Below, piece after piece: positions 38,354-48,000 of a stretch of DNA of 64,000 nt. The DNA is from Neisseria zoodegmatis (GTDB lineage: Bacteria; Pseudomonadota; Gammaproteobacteria; Burkholderiales; Neisseriaceae), in NCBI RefSeq assembly GCF_900187305.1, contig NZ_LT906434.1, positions 124,001 through 188,000 of the forward strand. Direction: 5' to 3'. Position 1 is the first letter of the stretch. Each line of letters begins with the position of its first letter. Under the pieces are notes generated by a model. It was not told the origin of the DNA. It searched no databases and saw nothing but the letters and a program-made list of their open reading frames with translations. Both the position numbers and the translations under genes were made by a program.

Positions 38354-39702
38354 TGGAGTTGAGATTCAACAGCCTGATTGACCGCGCCGCCTTGGGATTT
38401 TTAAAAAGTAAGAAGCTGCTACCCGGATTCAGCCATTACGATGTGTGGCTGTATGAGCATGCCGTCGCCTTTACCGTTGCCAAGATGATGGATAAGGATA
38501 TGCTGGCCGACGTTCAGACGGCCTTAACCGATGCCATGCAAAACGGCACTACATTTGCCGATTTTAAAAAGCGGTTAAAACCGTATTTAATGGCGCGGGG
38601 CTGGTGGGGAGAATCGGTCATGCTTGACCCCGTGGACGGTGTGCCGAAAGTGGTACAGCTTGGCAGCACCCGCCGCCTGCGCACTATTTTTCACACCAAC
38701 CTGCAAACCAGCTATGCAGCCGGTCAATGGGCGCGGGTACAAAACCGCAAGGCCGCCCTGCCGTATCTGAAATACATTCCCAGCGCGGCCACGCACAAAC
38801 GCGACGCACATAAGACCTATTACAATTTGATTCTTCCCGTTGAACACGAGCTGTGGAATACGATATTTCCGCCTAACGGCTACGGCTGTCTGTGTGGCGT
38901 GCGCCAGCTCACCAAAACGCAAGCCCTGCGCGAACGTGGCGAAGATATTGCCAAAGACCCCGACGGCTTTACCGATGCCCAAAAAGAAGCGCATAAGCAA
39001 GGCCGCTTGGAAGACAGCCCGAATATCGAAACCATCGAATTTACCAATCCGCGCACCGGTCAAACGGTACGCATTCCCGCCGACATTACGCCCAGCTTTG
39101 CCCATAACCACGGCGACCGCGTGGGTGCACTGCAACAGCTTTTCGGCAAACGGCACGGGCAAGATGCACTTAATAAAATGATTGCAGAGCGCGAGGCGTA
39201 CCTTGATGCCAAGCTGCGGCCTGTCGGTGTGGGCATTACCAGCTTTGCGGGATTAAAGGCCGACAAGTCCGAAGTTGCCCGCCTACTGGAAGATAAGGCG
39301 CAAAAAAAACACACCCTTCACGAAGCAGAGGCGGCTGCGTTGTGGCAACAAGCATACGGTGTGAAACTGGAGCGCTACGATTTGGATAATGCCAACCCGC
39401 CTGATTTTCTCGTTGCAACAGACAGCGCGCGCGAAACGTGGCCGACGTTGGATTTCATGTTTACCGCCGATGCGGACAACGAATACAAGCTGGAGCGGTT
39501 TAACCGTTTCTTTGCGCACGACGAGGCGGCGTGGCTGAAAACCCAAAGCAATATCCAAAAGCATCTGAAAAAAGCAGATATTGTGCCGCTTGATTTGCGC
39601 CTTCTGAATGCACTGAATAGAGCTAAGGTAATTGCTTATGTGGTATCATTGCCCGAAGAACAACGTAATCAAATCACTTTGATATTTGGGGATAAGAAAT
39701 GA
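38353..39702 (+). CDS. MuF-type head morphogenesis protein with possible C-terminal toxin domain
   Basis: The 449-residue protein opens with the MuF/SPP1 gp7 domain: TNLQTSYAAGQWA, then a cysteine region GYGCLCGVR near residue 183. MuF is a minor head protein near the portal. After residue 320 the sequence changes to a compact domain (YGVKLERYDLDN, TLDFMF, KKADIVPLDLR, RNQITLIFGDKK). Such C-terminal additions in MuF proteins of temperate phages are often polymorphic toxins, several of RNase fold. No toxin catalytic site can be confirmed by eye. The next gene overlaps by 4 nt and may encode immunity. Confidence 0.82.
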   Translation: MELRFNSLIDRAALGFLKSKKLLPGFSHYDVWLYEHAVAFTVAKMMDKDMLADVQTALTDAMQNGTTFADFKKRLKPYLMARGWWGESVMLDPVDGVPKVVQLGSTRRLRTIFHTNLQTSYAAGQWARVQNRKAALPYLKYIPSAATHKRDAHKTYYNLILPVEHELWNTIFPPNGYGCLCGVRQLTKTQALRERGEDIAKDPDGFTDAQKEAHKQGRLEDSPNIETIEFTNPRTGQTVRIPADITPSFAHNHGDRVGALQQLFGKRHGQDALNKMIAEREAYLDAKLRPVGVGITSFAGLKADKSEVARLLEDKAQKKHTLHEAEAAALWQQAYGVKLERYDLDNANPPDFLVATDSARETWPTLDFMFTADADNEYKLERFNRFFAHDEAAWLKTQSNIQKHLKKADIVPLDLRLLNALNRAKVIAYVVSLPEEQRNQITLIFGDKK

Positions 39703-40016
39703 GTTTGGCCGATAGCTTGAGCATAAGCTACCACCCTGAAAAGCCCGAGGGCGAGCAATTCGCCGAGGTTTATTTGGGTCGCGAAGCTGCCTGCGTGCTG
39801 TATGACTACATGTTGCCGCGCATGGAAGCTGCCGCGCCGGGCTGTGCGGAAGAGTTTGAGGGATTGTGGTTGGTGGAAGATTTAAGCCTGCGCCATATCC
39901 CCGAGCGATACTGGCTGCCGGTATTCAATTTGGTAATGCAGGCGTGTGATGCTGAGACCGTACTCAAGCCATTTAAATCTGCATTAAAAAAAGCGTTGGA
40001 ATCACGCTACGATTAA
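39699..40016 (+). CDS. Candidate immunity protein for the MuF toxin domain
   Basis: The 105-residue acidic helical protein (GREAACVLYDYMLPRMEAAA) is coupled to muF by an ATGA overlap and followed by two strong hairpins. It is not a known structural protein. Its size, charge and position fit an immunity partner; this is inference from context. Confidence 0.5.
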   Translation: MSLADSLSISYHPEKPEGEQFAEVYLGREAACVLYDYMLPRMEAAAPGCAEEFEGLWLVEDLSLRHIPERYWLPVFNLVMQACDAETVLKPFKSALKKALESRYD

Positions 40017-40022
40017 TTATAA

Positions 40023-40048
40023 ACAAGCGCGCCCTGTGGCGCGTTTGT
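40023..40048 (+). terminator. Strong hairpin after the candidate immunity gene
   Basis: ACAAGCGCGCC and GGCGCGTTTGT pair over 11 bp around a CTGT loop, 6 nt past the stop codon. Confidence 0.65.
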
Positions 40049-40062
40049 GCTATTCTAAAAAT

Positions 40063-40087
40063 CCGCGTTTTAAGCGCGGTTTTTTTA
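40063..40087 (+). terminator. Intrinsic terminator
   Basis: CCGCGTTTTAAGCGCGG followed by a run of seven T. It closes the operon upstream. The next 180 nt have no gene and presumably carry a promoter for the head-protein operon. Confidence 0.8.
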
Positions 40088-40271
40088 TTATCCTATACCT
40101 ACCCATTAGGCGTGTCGTAAAAATCAATCCTGCGCGATTCTAATCGGGGGTTTAATCACTTTATCAATCATTCATGCGCGGGCTATTCCGCCGTTTTCAA
40201 AACTGTCGGCAGAAAGCTGTAATGAAACGCTGCCAATCTGATTTTTATCCGCCTGTCTGCACAATGGCGGC

Positions 40272-41228
40272 ATGACTACCAAATCCACACCCCAAACCTT
40301 AAACCTGCGCCTTTCTTCCGCCGACGCGGTGGCCGTTGCCGCCGTATCGGGCGAAGAGCCGCGCAAGTTTTCCGGCATTGCCAACAGCGGCCGCCCGTTC
40401 GGCTTAGGTACGTGGCAAACGGTTATCGACTTCGACGGCATCAAGCTCAAAGATAAAACCGCCTTTCTCATCGACCACGCGGGCAGTAAGCGCGCGGGCG
40501 TGGGTAAGTTGTCGGTTACTTCGGACGGCCTGTATGCCGAAGGCACTTTACTGAACAACGAGCACGGGCGAGCCGTGGCGGAAGAGTCCGACCAAGGTTT
40601 TCCGTGGGAGATGTCGGTTTATGTACAGTCGGCGCGTGTTGAAGAATTGAGCGCGGGCGCGAAAACCAGCGTTAACGGGTATGAAGTTCAAGGCCCTATG
40701 CTGATTATGCGTGATTGCACTATCCGCGAAGTGTCGTTTACCGCTGTGGGCGTTGACGGCAATACTCACGCCGTGGCTTTGTCGGACGACGGCAAGCCGC
40801 GGGCATTTGATTATCAACAACAGGAGCATTTAAGCATGACACCTGAAGAGAAGGCGGAATTGGACCAGCTGAAAGCAGATAAAGCGAAGCTGGAGCAAGA
40901 AAACGCCGATTTGAAACTCTCCGCGCATAAAGCGCAGATTGATGCCAAGTTGTCGGCAGCCGGTTTTAAAGCCGGAGCGGACGGTAAGTTTAGCGGCGTG
41001 GGCGAATCGACCTACAAGCTGCTGCTTTCCGCCGATTTGAAAGATGCCGAGGCCGTGATCACCGACCTGAAGCCCGCCGAAGCGGCCTTGTCGGGTGCGG
41101 GTAAGCCGCAGGTGCCGGAGGCGTTGCTGGCTGATACACAACCCGGTAATCCGGACGAACCGGCAGGCGGCGTGAAGCTGTCGGTGGCGACGGGTAAAAG
41201 TTCTTTGAACGGAGGTGCGTATGTCTGA
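40272..41228 (+). CDS. Prohead protease fused to scaffold (Mu gp32-like)
   Basis: The 318-residue protein has an N-terminal herpesvirus/HK97-type serine protease with His69 (LIDHAGSKR) and Ser155 (REVSFTAVG). After residue 190 a charged coiled coil (EEKAELDQLKADKAKLEQEN) forms the scaffold. As in Mu, the scaffold may also be made separately from the internal ATG near 40836 (MTPEEKAEL). It directs head assembly and is processed during maturation. Confidence 0.88.
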   Translation: MTTKSTPQTLNLRLSSADAVAVAAVSGEEPRKFSGIANSGRPFGLGTWQTVIDFDGIKLKDKTAFLIDHAGSKRAGVGKLSVTSDGLYAEGTLLNNEHGRAVAEESDQGFPWEMSVYVQSARVEELSAGAKTSVNGYEVQGPMLIMRDCTIREVSFTAVGVDGNTHAVALSDDGKPRAFDYQQQEHLSMTPEEKAELDQLKADKAKLEQENADLKLSAHKAQIDAKLSAAGFKAGADGKFSGVGESTYKLLLSADLKDAEAVITDLKPAEAALSGAGKPQVPEALLADTQPGNPDEPAGGVKLSVATGKSSLNGGAYV

Positions 41229-41571
41229 AGCCAAGATGAAAAGCACAGGTAATGAAACCTTGGGTCATGTAACCGGTGACTTTTTGAAATGGGAGGCTAC
41301 GCCGCTTACCCGCGAGGCGGTAACCGCTTCCAAAGGCACTAAAATCGGCACCTTTGTCGATTATCCGCTGCGTACCGGTAAAAAGCTGTTGGCGTTGACC
41401 GACGAGCAGGACGGCAAGGTGCTGGTGCAGCCGCACAACTGCATTATCGATTTGTCGCTGGTGGCTGCTACGGCAGTTAATGCGGCGGCATCGACGGGCG
41501 GCAATCTCGACGGCCTGAAAAAAGACGGCGACCCCTACGGCATCGTCTATCAGGGTGCGCCCGCCGCTTAA
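41221..41571 (+). CDS. Head decoration-like protein (gp33-like)
   Basis: The 116-residue protein starts at ATG 41221 with GGAGG upstream and overlaps the protease gene. It looks like the small beta-rich proteins (decoration/gpD type) between scaffold and major capsid in lambda-like heads, with GDFLKWEATPLTREAV near its start. Confidence 0.7.
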   Translation: MSEAKMKSTGNETLGHVTGDFLKWEATPLTREAVTASKGTKIGTFVDYPLRTGKKLLALTDEQDGKVLVQPHNCIIDLSLVAATAVNAAASTGGNLDGLKKDGDPYGIVYQGAPAA

Positions 41572-41638
41572 ACCCAAACGGTACAGGCCGTTTCAGACGG
41601 CCTGCCCCTGTGTTTACTTTAAAAAAAAAGGAAATTCT

Positions 41639-42625
41639 ATGCCTTTATCCAGCGAAAGCAAGTTCGGCGTTAAGGCTTTGACCACCGCCATCAACAAAGT
41701 ACCGGCCACGCCCACGCAAATCCGCGACTTGGGTATTTTCGAGCCGCAGTACCTGACTACCACTTATGTAAACGTGGAATATCAGGAAGGCCGTCTGAAT
41801 TTGGTGCAAAGCAAAGAGCGCGGCGAGTCCGGTCAAGCCGTGCCCCCTAAAGGCCGCGCGATTAAAACATTCAGAATTCCACATCTTCCCGAAGACGACG
41901 TAGTCCGCGCGGATGATGTACAGAATCTGCGCGCATTCGGCAGCGACAAGGCGGAAACCGTGGAAAACGTGGTAAGCGACAAGCTCGCCGATGGCAAGCT
42001 CAACCTCGAATACACCCGTGAGCATCTGATGCTGGGTGCGTTGCAGGGCAAGATTTTAGATGCCGACGGCACCATGCTATACGACCTGTATAAGGAGTTC
42101 GAGCTGACCCGCGAAACCATCGACTGGAAACTCGATACCAAAACCACCGAAGTGGGCCAGTTAATGGATAAAACCATTGCCGGCCTGCGCGCCAAACAAA
42201 ACGGTGCGATGGTAACGGGCTGGGTGGCTTTGTGCGGCTTGGACTTTCTAACCGCGCTGAAATACCACGACAAAATCAAGCCGCTGTACGAACGCTACCG
42301 CGACGGTGCAGCCTACCGCGAGGGGTCGGCCAACCCGATTGAGTTTGAACACAACGGCATAAAGTTTATCCAGTACACCGGCAACTTCGGCGAAAAAGGT
42401 GCAAAAATCGCCGCCGACCAAGCAATTTTGCTGCCGGTAGGCCGCAAGCTGTACACCGAGGCATTTGCGCCAGCCGATATGAATGCAACCGTTAACACCC
42501 GTGCATTGCCGTATTACGCCAGCCGCGAGAAACTCGACCACGACAAAGGCTGGAGCCTGCACATGCAGTCCAACCCGCTGCCGATTGCCTTGCGCCCCGA
42601 GCTGCTGGTAACGCTTTCCGTTTAA
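41639..42625 (+). CDS. Major capsid protein (lambda gpE-like)
   Basis: The 328-residue protein fits the phage capsid family E: TPTQIRDLGIFEPQYLTTTY at the start and the C-terminal segment GWSLHMQSNPLPIALRPELL. A strong AAAAGGAAATTCT site precedes it. It forms the icosahedral shell. Position after protease and decoration genes agrees. Confidence 0.9.
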   Translation: MPLSSESKFGVKALTTAINKVPATPTQIRDLGIFEPQYLTTTYVNVEYQEGRLNLVQSKERGESGQAVPPKGRAIKTFRIPHLPEDDVVRADDVQNLRAFGSDKAETVENVVSDKLADGKLNLEYTREHLMLGALQGKILDADGTMLYDLYKEFELTRETIDWKLDTKTTEVGQLMDKTIAGLRAKQNGAMVTGWVALCGLDFLTALKYHDKIKPLYERYRDGAAYREGSANPIEFEHNGIKFIQYTGNFGEKGAKIAADQAILLPVGRKLYTEAFAPADMNATVNTRALPYYASREKLDHDKGWSLHMQSNPLPIALRPELLVTLSV

Positions 42626-42638
42626 AAGGCCGTCTGAA

Positions 42639-43055
42639 ATGCTGATTACCCGTGAAGATATGATTTTGCGGTTTTCCGAAAGGGAGATTGCCGCACTTAC
42701 CGACCATGAATACGGCAAGACCGTAAACGTCGAAGTATTGGATCGGGCAATCGCAGACGCCGAAGCCGAGGTGGGCAGTTATCTGGCCGCCGCCGGTTAT
42801 AAAAGCTTTGAAGGCGAAGTGCCCCGCGTGTTGGTTTTGAAGGTGTGCGACATCGCCCGCTACTACCTGCATGAAGACGGCGATATTGAAATCGTTGAAA
42901 AACGCTATAAGGCGGCTGTTGATTGGCTGAAGGCATTGGTTAAAGAGCCTCGCCTGCTGGGTTTGGATGCAAGCCAGCCTGCGGGCAAGGCTTCAGACGG
43001 CCTGTATGCTGTGATACCGAATAAGGTGGAGCAATGGCATGAAATTAACCGTTGA
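42639..43055 (+). CDS. DUF1320-type head-tail connector protein (gp36-like)
   Basis: The 138-residue protein starts MLITREDMILRFSEREIAAL, the usual opening of DUF1320 proteins of Mu-like phages, which sit behind the capsid gene and probably link head to tail. An uptake sequence overlaps its ribosome-site region. It overlaps the next gene by 17 nt. Confidence 0.8.
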   Translation: MLITREDMILRFSEREIAALTDHEYGKTVNVEVLDRAIADAEAEVGSYLAAAGYKSFEGEVPRVLVLKVCDIARYYLHEDGDIEIVEKRYKAAVDWLKALVKEPRLLGLDASQPAGKASDGLYAVIPNKVEQWHEINR

Positions 43056-43485
43056 TACCAATTTACCCGAGCTGCAAGCGCATTTAAATACGCTGTATAT
43101 CCGTTTAAACGGAGATTTAAAACAGCCCTTGAATGCCGTGGCTGCGCTGCTGGAAAACAGCACCCGCAAGCGTTTTGAAACCAAAACCGCACCCGACGGC
43201 AGCAAGTGGGCGGATTTGTCGCTGTGGACGCTGTATGCCAAAACCGGCAAAAACGGCAAAGCGCGCGGCTCGATTTTGGTTGACCGCGGCGACTTGTTGA
43301 GGAGCATCACCAGCCACGCCACCGAAAGTATGGCCGAAGTCGGCACCGACCGGGTATATGCCGCTTATCTGCAAACCGGAACCGCTAAAATGCCCGCTCG
43401 CCCCATCTTCGGATTGAGCGAGCAAGACCGCAGCGACATCCGCGAATCGTTGGGTGAGTGGCTGCAAACCATTTGGAGCAAGTAG
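43039..43485 (+). CDS. Virion morphogenesis (tail completion) protein, gpG-like
   Basis: The 148-residue protein matches the phage virion morphogenesis family: DGSKWADLSLWTLYAK in the middle and ARPIFGLSEQDRSDI at the end. Members act in head-tail joining. Confidence 0.85.
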   Translation: MKLTVDTNLPELQAHLNTLYIRLNGDLKQPLNAVAALLENSTRKRFETKTAPDGSKWADLSLWTLYAKTGKNGKARGSILVDRGDLLRSITSHATESMAEVGTDRVYAAYLQTGTAKMPARPIFGLSEQDRSDIRESLGEWLQTIWSK

Positions 43486-43487
43486 TT

Positions 43488-43967
43488 ATGGCAAAACTGC
43501 CGATGTATCAAAACATGCTCGCCTGCTACCCGTCCATCTTGGAGCGTATGAGGCAAGTGCCGGGCGTGAGCGATGTTTTAGAGGCTGCGGATTTAGAGGC
43601 GGTAACGTCCGACCGAAAAATCAAACCGCAAGACGGCGCGGTTTATGTGGTGTTCGACGGATTCACGCCCGATGCGACAGCCGGAAACAAAGGTTTGTTG
43701 CGCGAGCGTTTGAGCTTCAGCTTCATTTTGTCCAAACGCCAATACAACCCCAACCGCCTGCAATACGGAGCAGACGGTGTGGGCGAAACCATTACCGCCA
43801 TCAAGTCGGCATTTCAGGGTTTCGACCCCTGCGGCGACAACGGCCAAAAGCTCACGCTGGAGCCGTTTACCGCCCGCGCCGCCCTGCCGATTGCCTATCA
43901 CGAAGGCTTTGCATTTTTCCCCATGCGATTTGAAACCGCAGTAGCCATTGAATTGAGAAAGGACTGA
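43488..43967 (+). CDS. Gp37-like tail terminator/connector protein
   Basis: The 159-residue protein (MAKLPMYQNMLACYPSILER) sits between the morphogenesis and tail-tube genes, the place of Mu gp37-like or tail-terminator proteins. Family assignment rests mostly on position. Confidence 0.65.
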   Translation: MAKLPMYQNMLACYPSILERMRQVPGVSDVLEAADLEAVTSDRKIKPQDGAVYVVFDGFTPDATAGNKGLLRERLSFSFILSKRQYNPNRLQYGADGVGETITAIKSAFQGFDPCGDNGQKLTLEPFTARAALPIAYHEGFAFFPMRFETAVAIELRKD

Positions 43968-43968
43968 T

Positions 43969-44733
43969 ATGCCTATCAACCGCACCGCCGACCACGGCCT
44001 GATTTTTGAGGGCGACGTAAAAGTACGCAACCGCAATATCGCCGATGGCGGCATTTACGATGTGGGTAATACCACGTCATTAACGACCGCATCATCTACC
44101 GAAAGCAAAGAGCGCACCAGCAAGCGCAAAGGCACTTACGGCCAAGCGTTGGACAGCTTGGTAACCCAAAAACCGACCGAAGTCGGCTTGAAACTGGATA
44201 CTTTCGATAAAAATAACTTGGCAATGGCCTTGATGGGTGAAGCTGCTGTTATTGCCGCCCGCGCCGAGACCGTAACCGATACCGTGATTCATATCGGCAA
44301 AAAAGGTCAAGGCTACAAGTTGCCGCACGAAAACATCGACCCGTCCACAATTAAGGTTAAGAACAAAAGCGACCAAAACGTGGCGGCAGAAAAGGTTGTA
44401 TTTAATGCCAATGTCGGCTTCATTGAAATTGACCCGTCTGCCGACAATGTGAACGATGATGAAGACATCAAAGTAAGCTACAAAACCCGCGCCGCAGGCG
44501 GCTTCAAAATCAGTGCAGGCGCATTGAGCCGCTTGGATTTGGAAATTTGGGTCGACGGCAAAAACCGCATCACCGGCGAAGCGGGCGTATTGCACATTCC
44601 GCACGCTGTGTTGGCTGCCGACGGCGATATCGACTGGTTCGGCGACGACTTCGCGGAAGCCGCCTTTAAAGGCACGGCGGTGCTAGCCGAGGGTCAAACA
44701 TCAACTTATTATTTCTCCAGCTTCAGCAATTAA
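43969..44733 (+). CDS. Tail tube protein (siphovirus type)
   Basis: The 254-residue protein starts MPINRTADHGLIFEGDVKVR and has the beta-rich, TASSTESKERTSKRKGTYG-containing layout of non-contractile tail-tube subunits. No sheath gene precedes it, which argues for a long flexible tail rather than a Mu-type contractile tail. Confidence 0.8.
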   Translation: MPINRTADHGLIFEGDVKVRNRNIADGGIYDVGNTTSLTTASSTESKERTSKRKGTYGQALDSLVTQKPTEVGLKLDTFDKNNLAMALMGEAAVIAARAETVTDTVIHIGKKGQGYKLPHENIDPSTIKVKNKSDQNVAAEKVVFNANVGFIEIDPSADNVNDDEDIKVSYKTRAAGGFKISAGALSRLDLEIWVDGKNRITGEAGVLHIPHAVLAADGDIDWFGDDFAEAAFKGTAVLAEGQTSTYYFSSFSN

Positions 44734-44750
44734 GCCGGGTGTCAATGATA

Positions 44751-44778
44751 AAGGCCGTCTGAAAACAGACGGCCTTTT
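44751..44778. terminator. Inverted uptake-sequence terminator after the tail-tube gene
   Basis: AAGGCCGTCTG and CAGACGGCCTT pair around AAAA with a following T-run. It serves the tail-tube gene and the convergent small minus-strand gene. Confidence 0.85.
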
Positions 44779-44803
44779 GTTGTGCTTTTTTGCGGTGTTT
44801 TTG

Positions 44804-44989
44804 TCATGCGTTTAACAGGGCGGTTACAACGGCGAAAATCAAAAAACCGACCACAACGGCAGCGACATAAAACGGCAGCTTGGCGAGTAGAGATGTAGGG
44901 TTATCCCCTTTTGCGGCAGCCGGCACGCGGTATCGGCCTGAATTGGTCAGTAGCCCCGCGCAAAACAACAGCAACAATAATAATTCCAT
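44804..44989 (-). CDS. Small two-span membrane protein on the opposite strand
   Basis: The 61-residue protein (MELLLLLLFCAGLLTNSGRY) has hydrophobic segments at residues 2-14 and 38-58. GGGAGATGTT precedes the ATG. It is the only minus-strand gene of the late region, placed between the tail-tube and tape-measure genes, so it may be a lysogeny-expressed cargo gene. A -10-like TATAAT on the minus strand near 45070 could serve it. Confidence 0.5.
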   Translation of the reverse strand: MELLLLLLFCAGLLTNSGRYRVPAAAKGDNPTSLLAKLPFYVAAVVVGFLIFAVVTALLNA

Positions 44990-45083
44990 AACATCTCCCG
45001 TAATGAACGACGTCCGGTAGTCCGGTGCAGTCTCTTATCAATAATTACGGATTAGCATAACGTAATTATAAAGGTTTATCAAT

Positions 45084-48000
45084 ATGGCATCGGCAGAGCT
45101 TCAGGCCGGCATCCGTATTACGGCGGGTGTGGACGGCGCGGAACAGATTAAGACGCTGGCGGACGAAATTCAGGCGGCGGGGTTGGATACGGCCAAATTA
45201 TCTGAAGAAGCGCAGAAACTGCATGAAACATTTGCGAGAACGTCGCAACAGCAGGCATTAATCGAGCAGTACAAGGCTTTGGAAAAAGAGCTTGAAGAAA
45301 CAGGCCGCGCCATGAAGGCCGCCGATACCCTGCTCGACGGGCTGCACGAGAGCATGAAAGACGGGGCAACCACCGAACAAAAAGAGGCGGTGGCAAAACT
45401 ACGTTCGGAAATGGAAAAGCTCGCAAAAAAAGAAACCGAGCTTACCGAAAAAGTGCGCGACTCCCGCAATGCCATGACTGCGGCGGGCGTGTCGGTTAAA
45501 AACCTTGCTGCCGACGAACAGCGGCTGGCAGCGGAAGCATCGGCGGCCGCCGTCAAAATGGATAAGCTGGCCGCCGAGGCGCAGGAACTCAAAGCTATTG
45601 CCGATGCCCGCATACAATTGGGGCTTGATACGGACGATAAAGCGCGGCAGGAAATAGAAAAAACTAAGCAGGCTTACGAAACGCTAAAAAACAGCGGCAC
45701 ATTGAGCCATGCCGAACTGGCGCGCGCGGCGGAACTGCAACGTGACAAGGTATATAAAATCGAACGCAGCTTGAGCGACCTGCGCCCGACGTTGGCGGAT
45801 GTCGCAGACGAGTTGCAGGGCGTGGTTACCAAGGCGGGCGGCTTGGCTTATGTGGGGCGCGAAGCGGTCAAGTTTGAGTCTGCAATGGCGGGCGTAAAAA
45901 AAGTGGTAGATGGTACGCCCGAGCAAATAGCGGGATTGTCGGGCGAAATCAAACGCATGGCAGGCGAATTGGGCATCGTGCCCGAGCAGTTGGCGGAAAT
46001 TGCCGCACAGGGCGGCCAGTTGGGCATTGCTTTAGACAGATTGCCCGAGTTTACGGAAATGGCGGCAAAAATGTCGGTGGCGTTCGGTATATCCGCTCAA
46101 GAGGCGGGCGATGCGGCGGCTACCATTGCCAACGTATTCCAATTGCCGATTGAAGAAGTGGAGCGGCTGGGCGATGCGGTCAACACTTTGGGTAACAACA
46201 CCGCTGCCCGCGAGAAAGACATTATTGCCGCCATGACCCGCATCGGCGGTACGGCCAAGCAGTTTGGTTTGGCTGCCGAAGAGGCTGCTGCTTTGTCCGG
46301 TGCGTTTATTGCTTTGGGTAAACCGCCCGAGGTGGCGGCAACAGCCATCAATGCGTTGCTGCAAAAATTGCAGACGGCTCAATCGCAGGGTAAGGATTTT
46401 CAGACGGCCTTAAGCCAAATCGGCTTATCGGCGGATGATATGGCGGCAAATATCGCGGCCAACCCTCAAAAAGCCCTGAACGAGTTTTTGGGTAAACTGC
46501 AACAGCTCGACAAGCAGAGCCGCGCCTTAGTGCTTTCCGATTTGTTTGGCGCGGAATACAGCGACGATATCGCGCTGTTGGTCGGCTCGCTCGGGGAGTA
46601 CGAAAAAGCTTTGGGTTTGGTGTCCGACAAGGCGCAAACTTTAGGTGCGATGCAAAACGAATTTACGGCGGCAATGGATACGGCGGAAGGCCGTCTGAAT
46701 CAGGCCAAAGCATCTTTTCAGGCGGCGGCCGCTACTATTGGCGAGGCTCTGTTGCCCGCCATTTCTGCCGTTGCTTCGGGTGCTGCGCGTGTGGCTGACA
46801 CGGTGGGTTCTGTGGCGGAGCAGTTCCCGGTTTTGACCCAGCTTGGGGTTATGTATGCAGGTTTGCGCGTGGGTATGCAAGCGTTGGAAACTGTTACCCG
46901 TTTAACCGGCGCGACATCGGTTAGAAGTATGCTGCAAGCCGAAGTTGGTACCAAGAAATTTTCAATGCAACTGTTGGCGGCAAAAGCCGCCGCTGCGGCA
47001 TTAAATACCGAATTGGGTAAAACCGCCGCCCGCGATCTTGATATTTTAAAAAATGCGGCGGGAGGATTGAAAGAGAAGCTGGCGCAGGCGGCACATGCTG
47101 CGGCGGGGATAGGTATTGCATTAAGCACGGGTACGAGTGTCGGTGATTGGGCTTATGAAAGTTCCGCTGCCGTTAGGTCGTTTGGCGACGAGCTGGGGCG
47201 GGCTTTGGCTTATGTGGATGCCATTTTTACCGACCGCACGTTTGATGACGTATCCAAGCATTTTAAAACGTCTGCCCAAGCTGCCCGCGAGTTGGCCGAA
47301 GCAGAGAAGGCAGCTGCCAAAGCTAAGGCAGAGCGGGCGGAAGCCGATGCCAAAGCGGCCGCGGCAGAATCTGCCCGCATCACGGCCATGCAGCAACAAT
47401 ACCGCAGTTTAAAAGCCGAACATGACGCGGTGGCCTCATCCATGAAGCTGTTGCAGTCGGAAGGTTTGGAAAACGGCGAAATTTACGCCCAACTTGCTAC
47501 GCAGGCCGATGGTTTACGGGCGGAAATGGAAAAGTTAAACGCCGAGTTAAACAAAGCTGGCGCGGATTTTAAATTTGACACCGGCGCGATTGCCGAAGCA
47601 AAAAACGCGCTTAAAGACTTGGGATTGACCGCAGAGCAGGTGTCTAGCGGAATCAGCGAAGAAGCTGCGAAAGGTTTGGCGGCTTTCGACAAAGCGGCGG
47701 TGCAGTTCGGGCATGACAGCGAGCAGATGGCGCGCATTTTTCAGGCAGCATTGTCAAAGATGGACAGCCCCGAAGCTGTGGAAGCCTTGCGTAAACGCTT
47801 GGAAGACGTGGGCAAGCAGGCCGGATTGACTGCCGAAGAGATTGCCAAAATCGGGGAGAAAGCCCCTGATGCTGCCGCTAAAGTGTCTGAAGCCTTTGCC
47901 AAAATCGGCGTGGATGCAGAAGCCGCTGCAACAGGAATCAGCAGTAAAGCCAAAGAAGCGTTTGCCGATTGGCAGGCGGCTTCGGCGGCGGCTAAAGATG

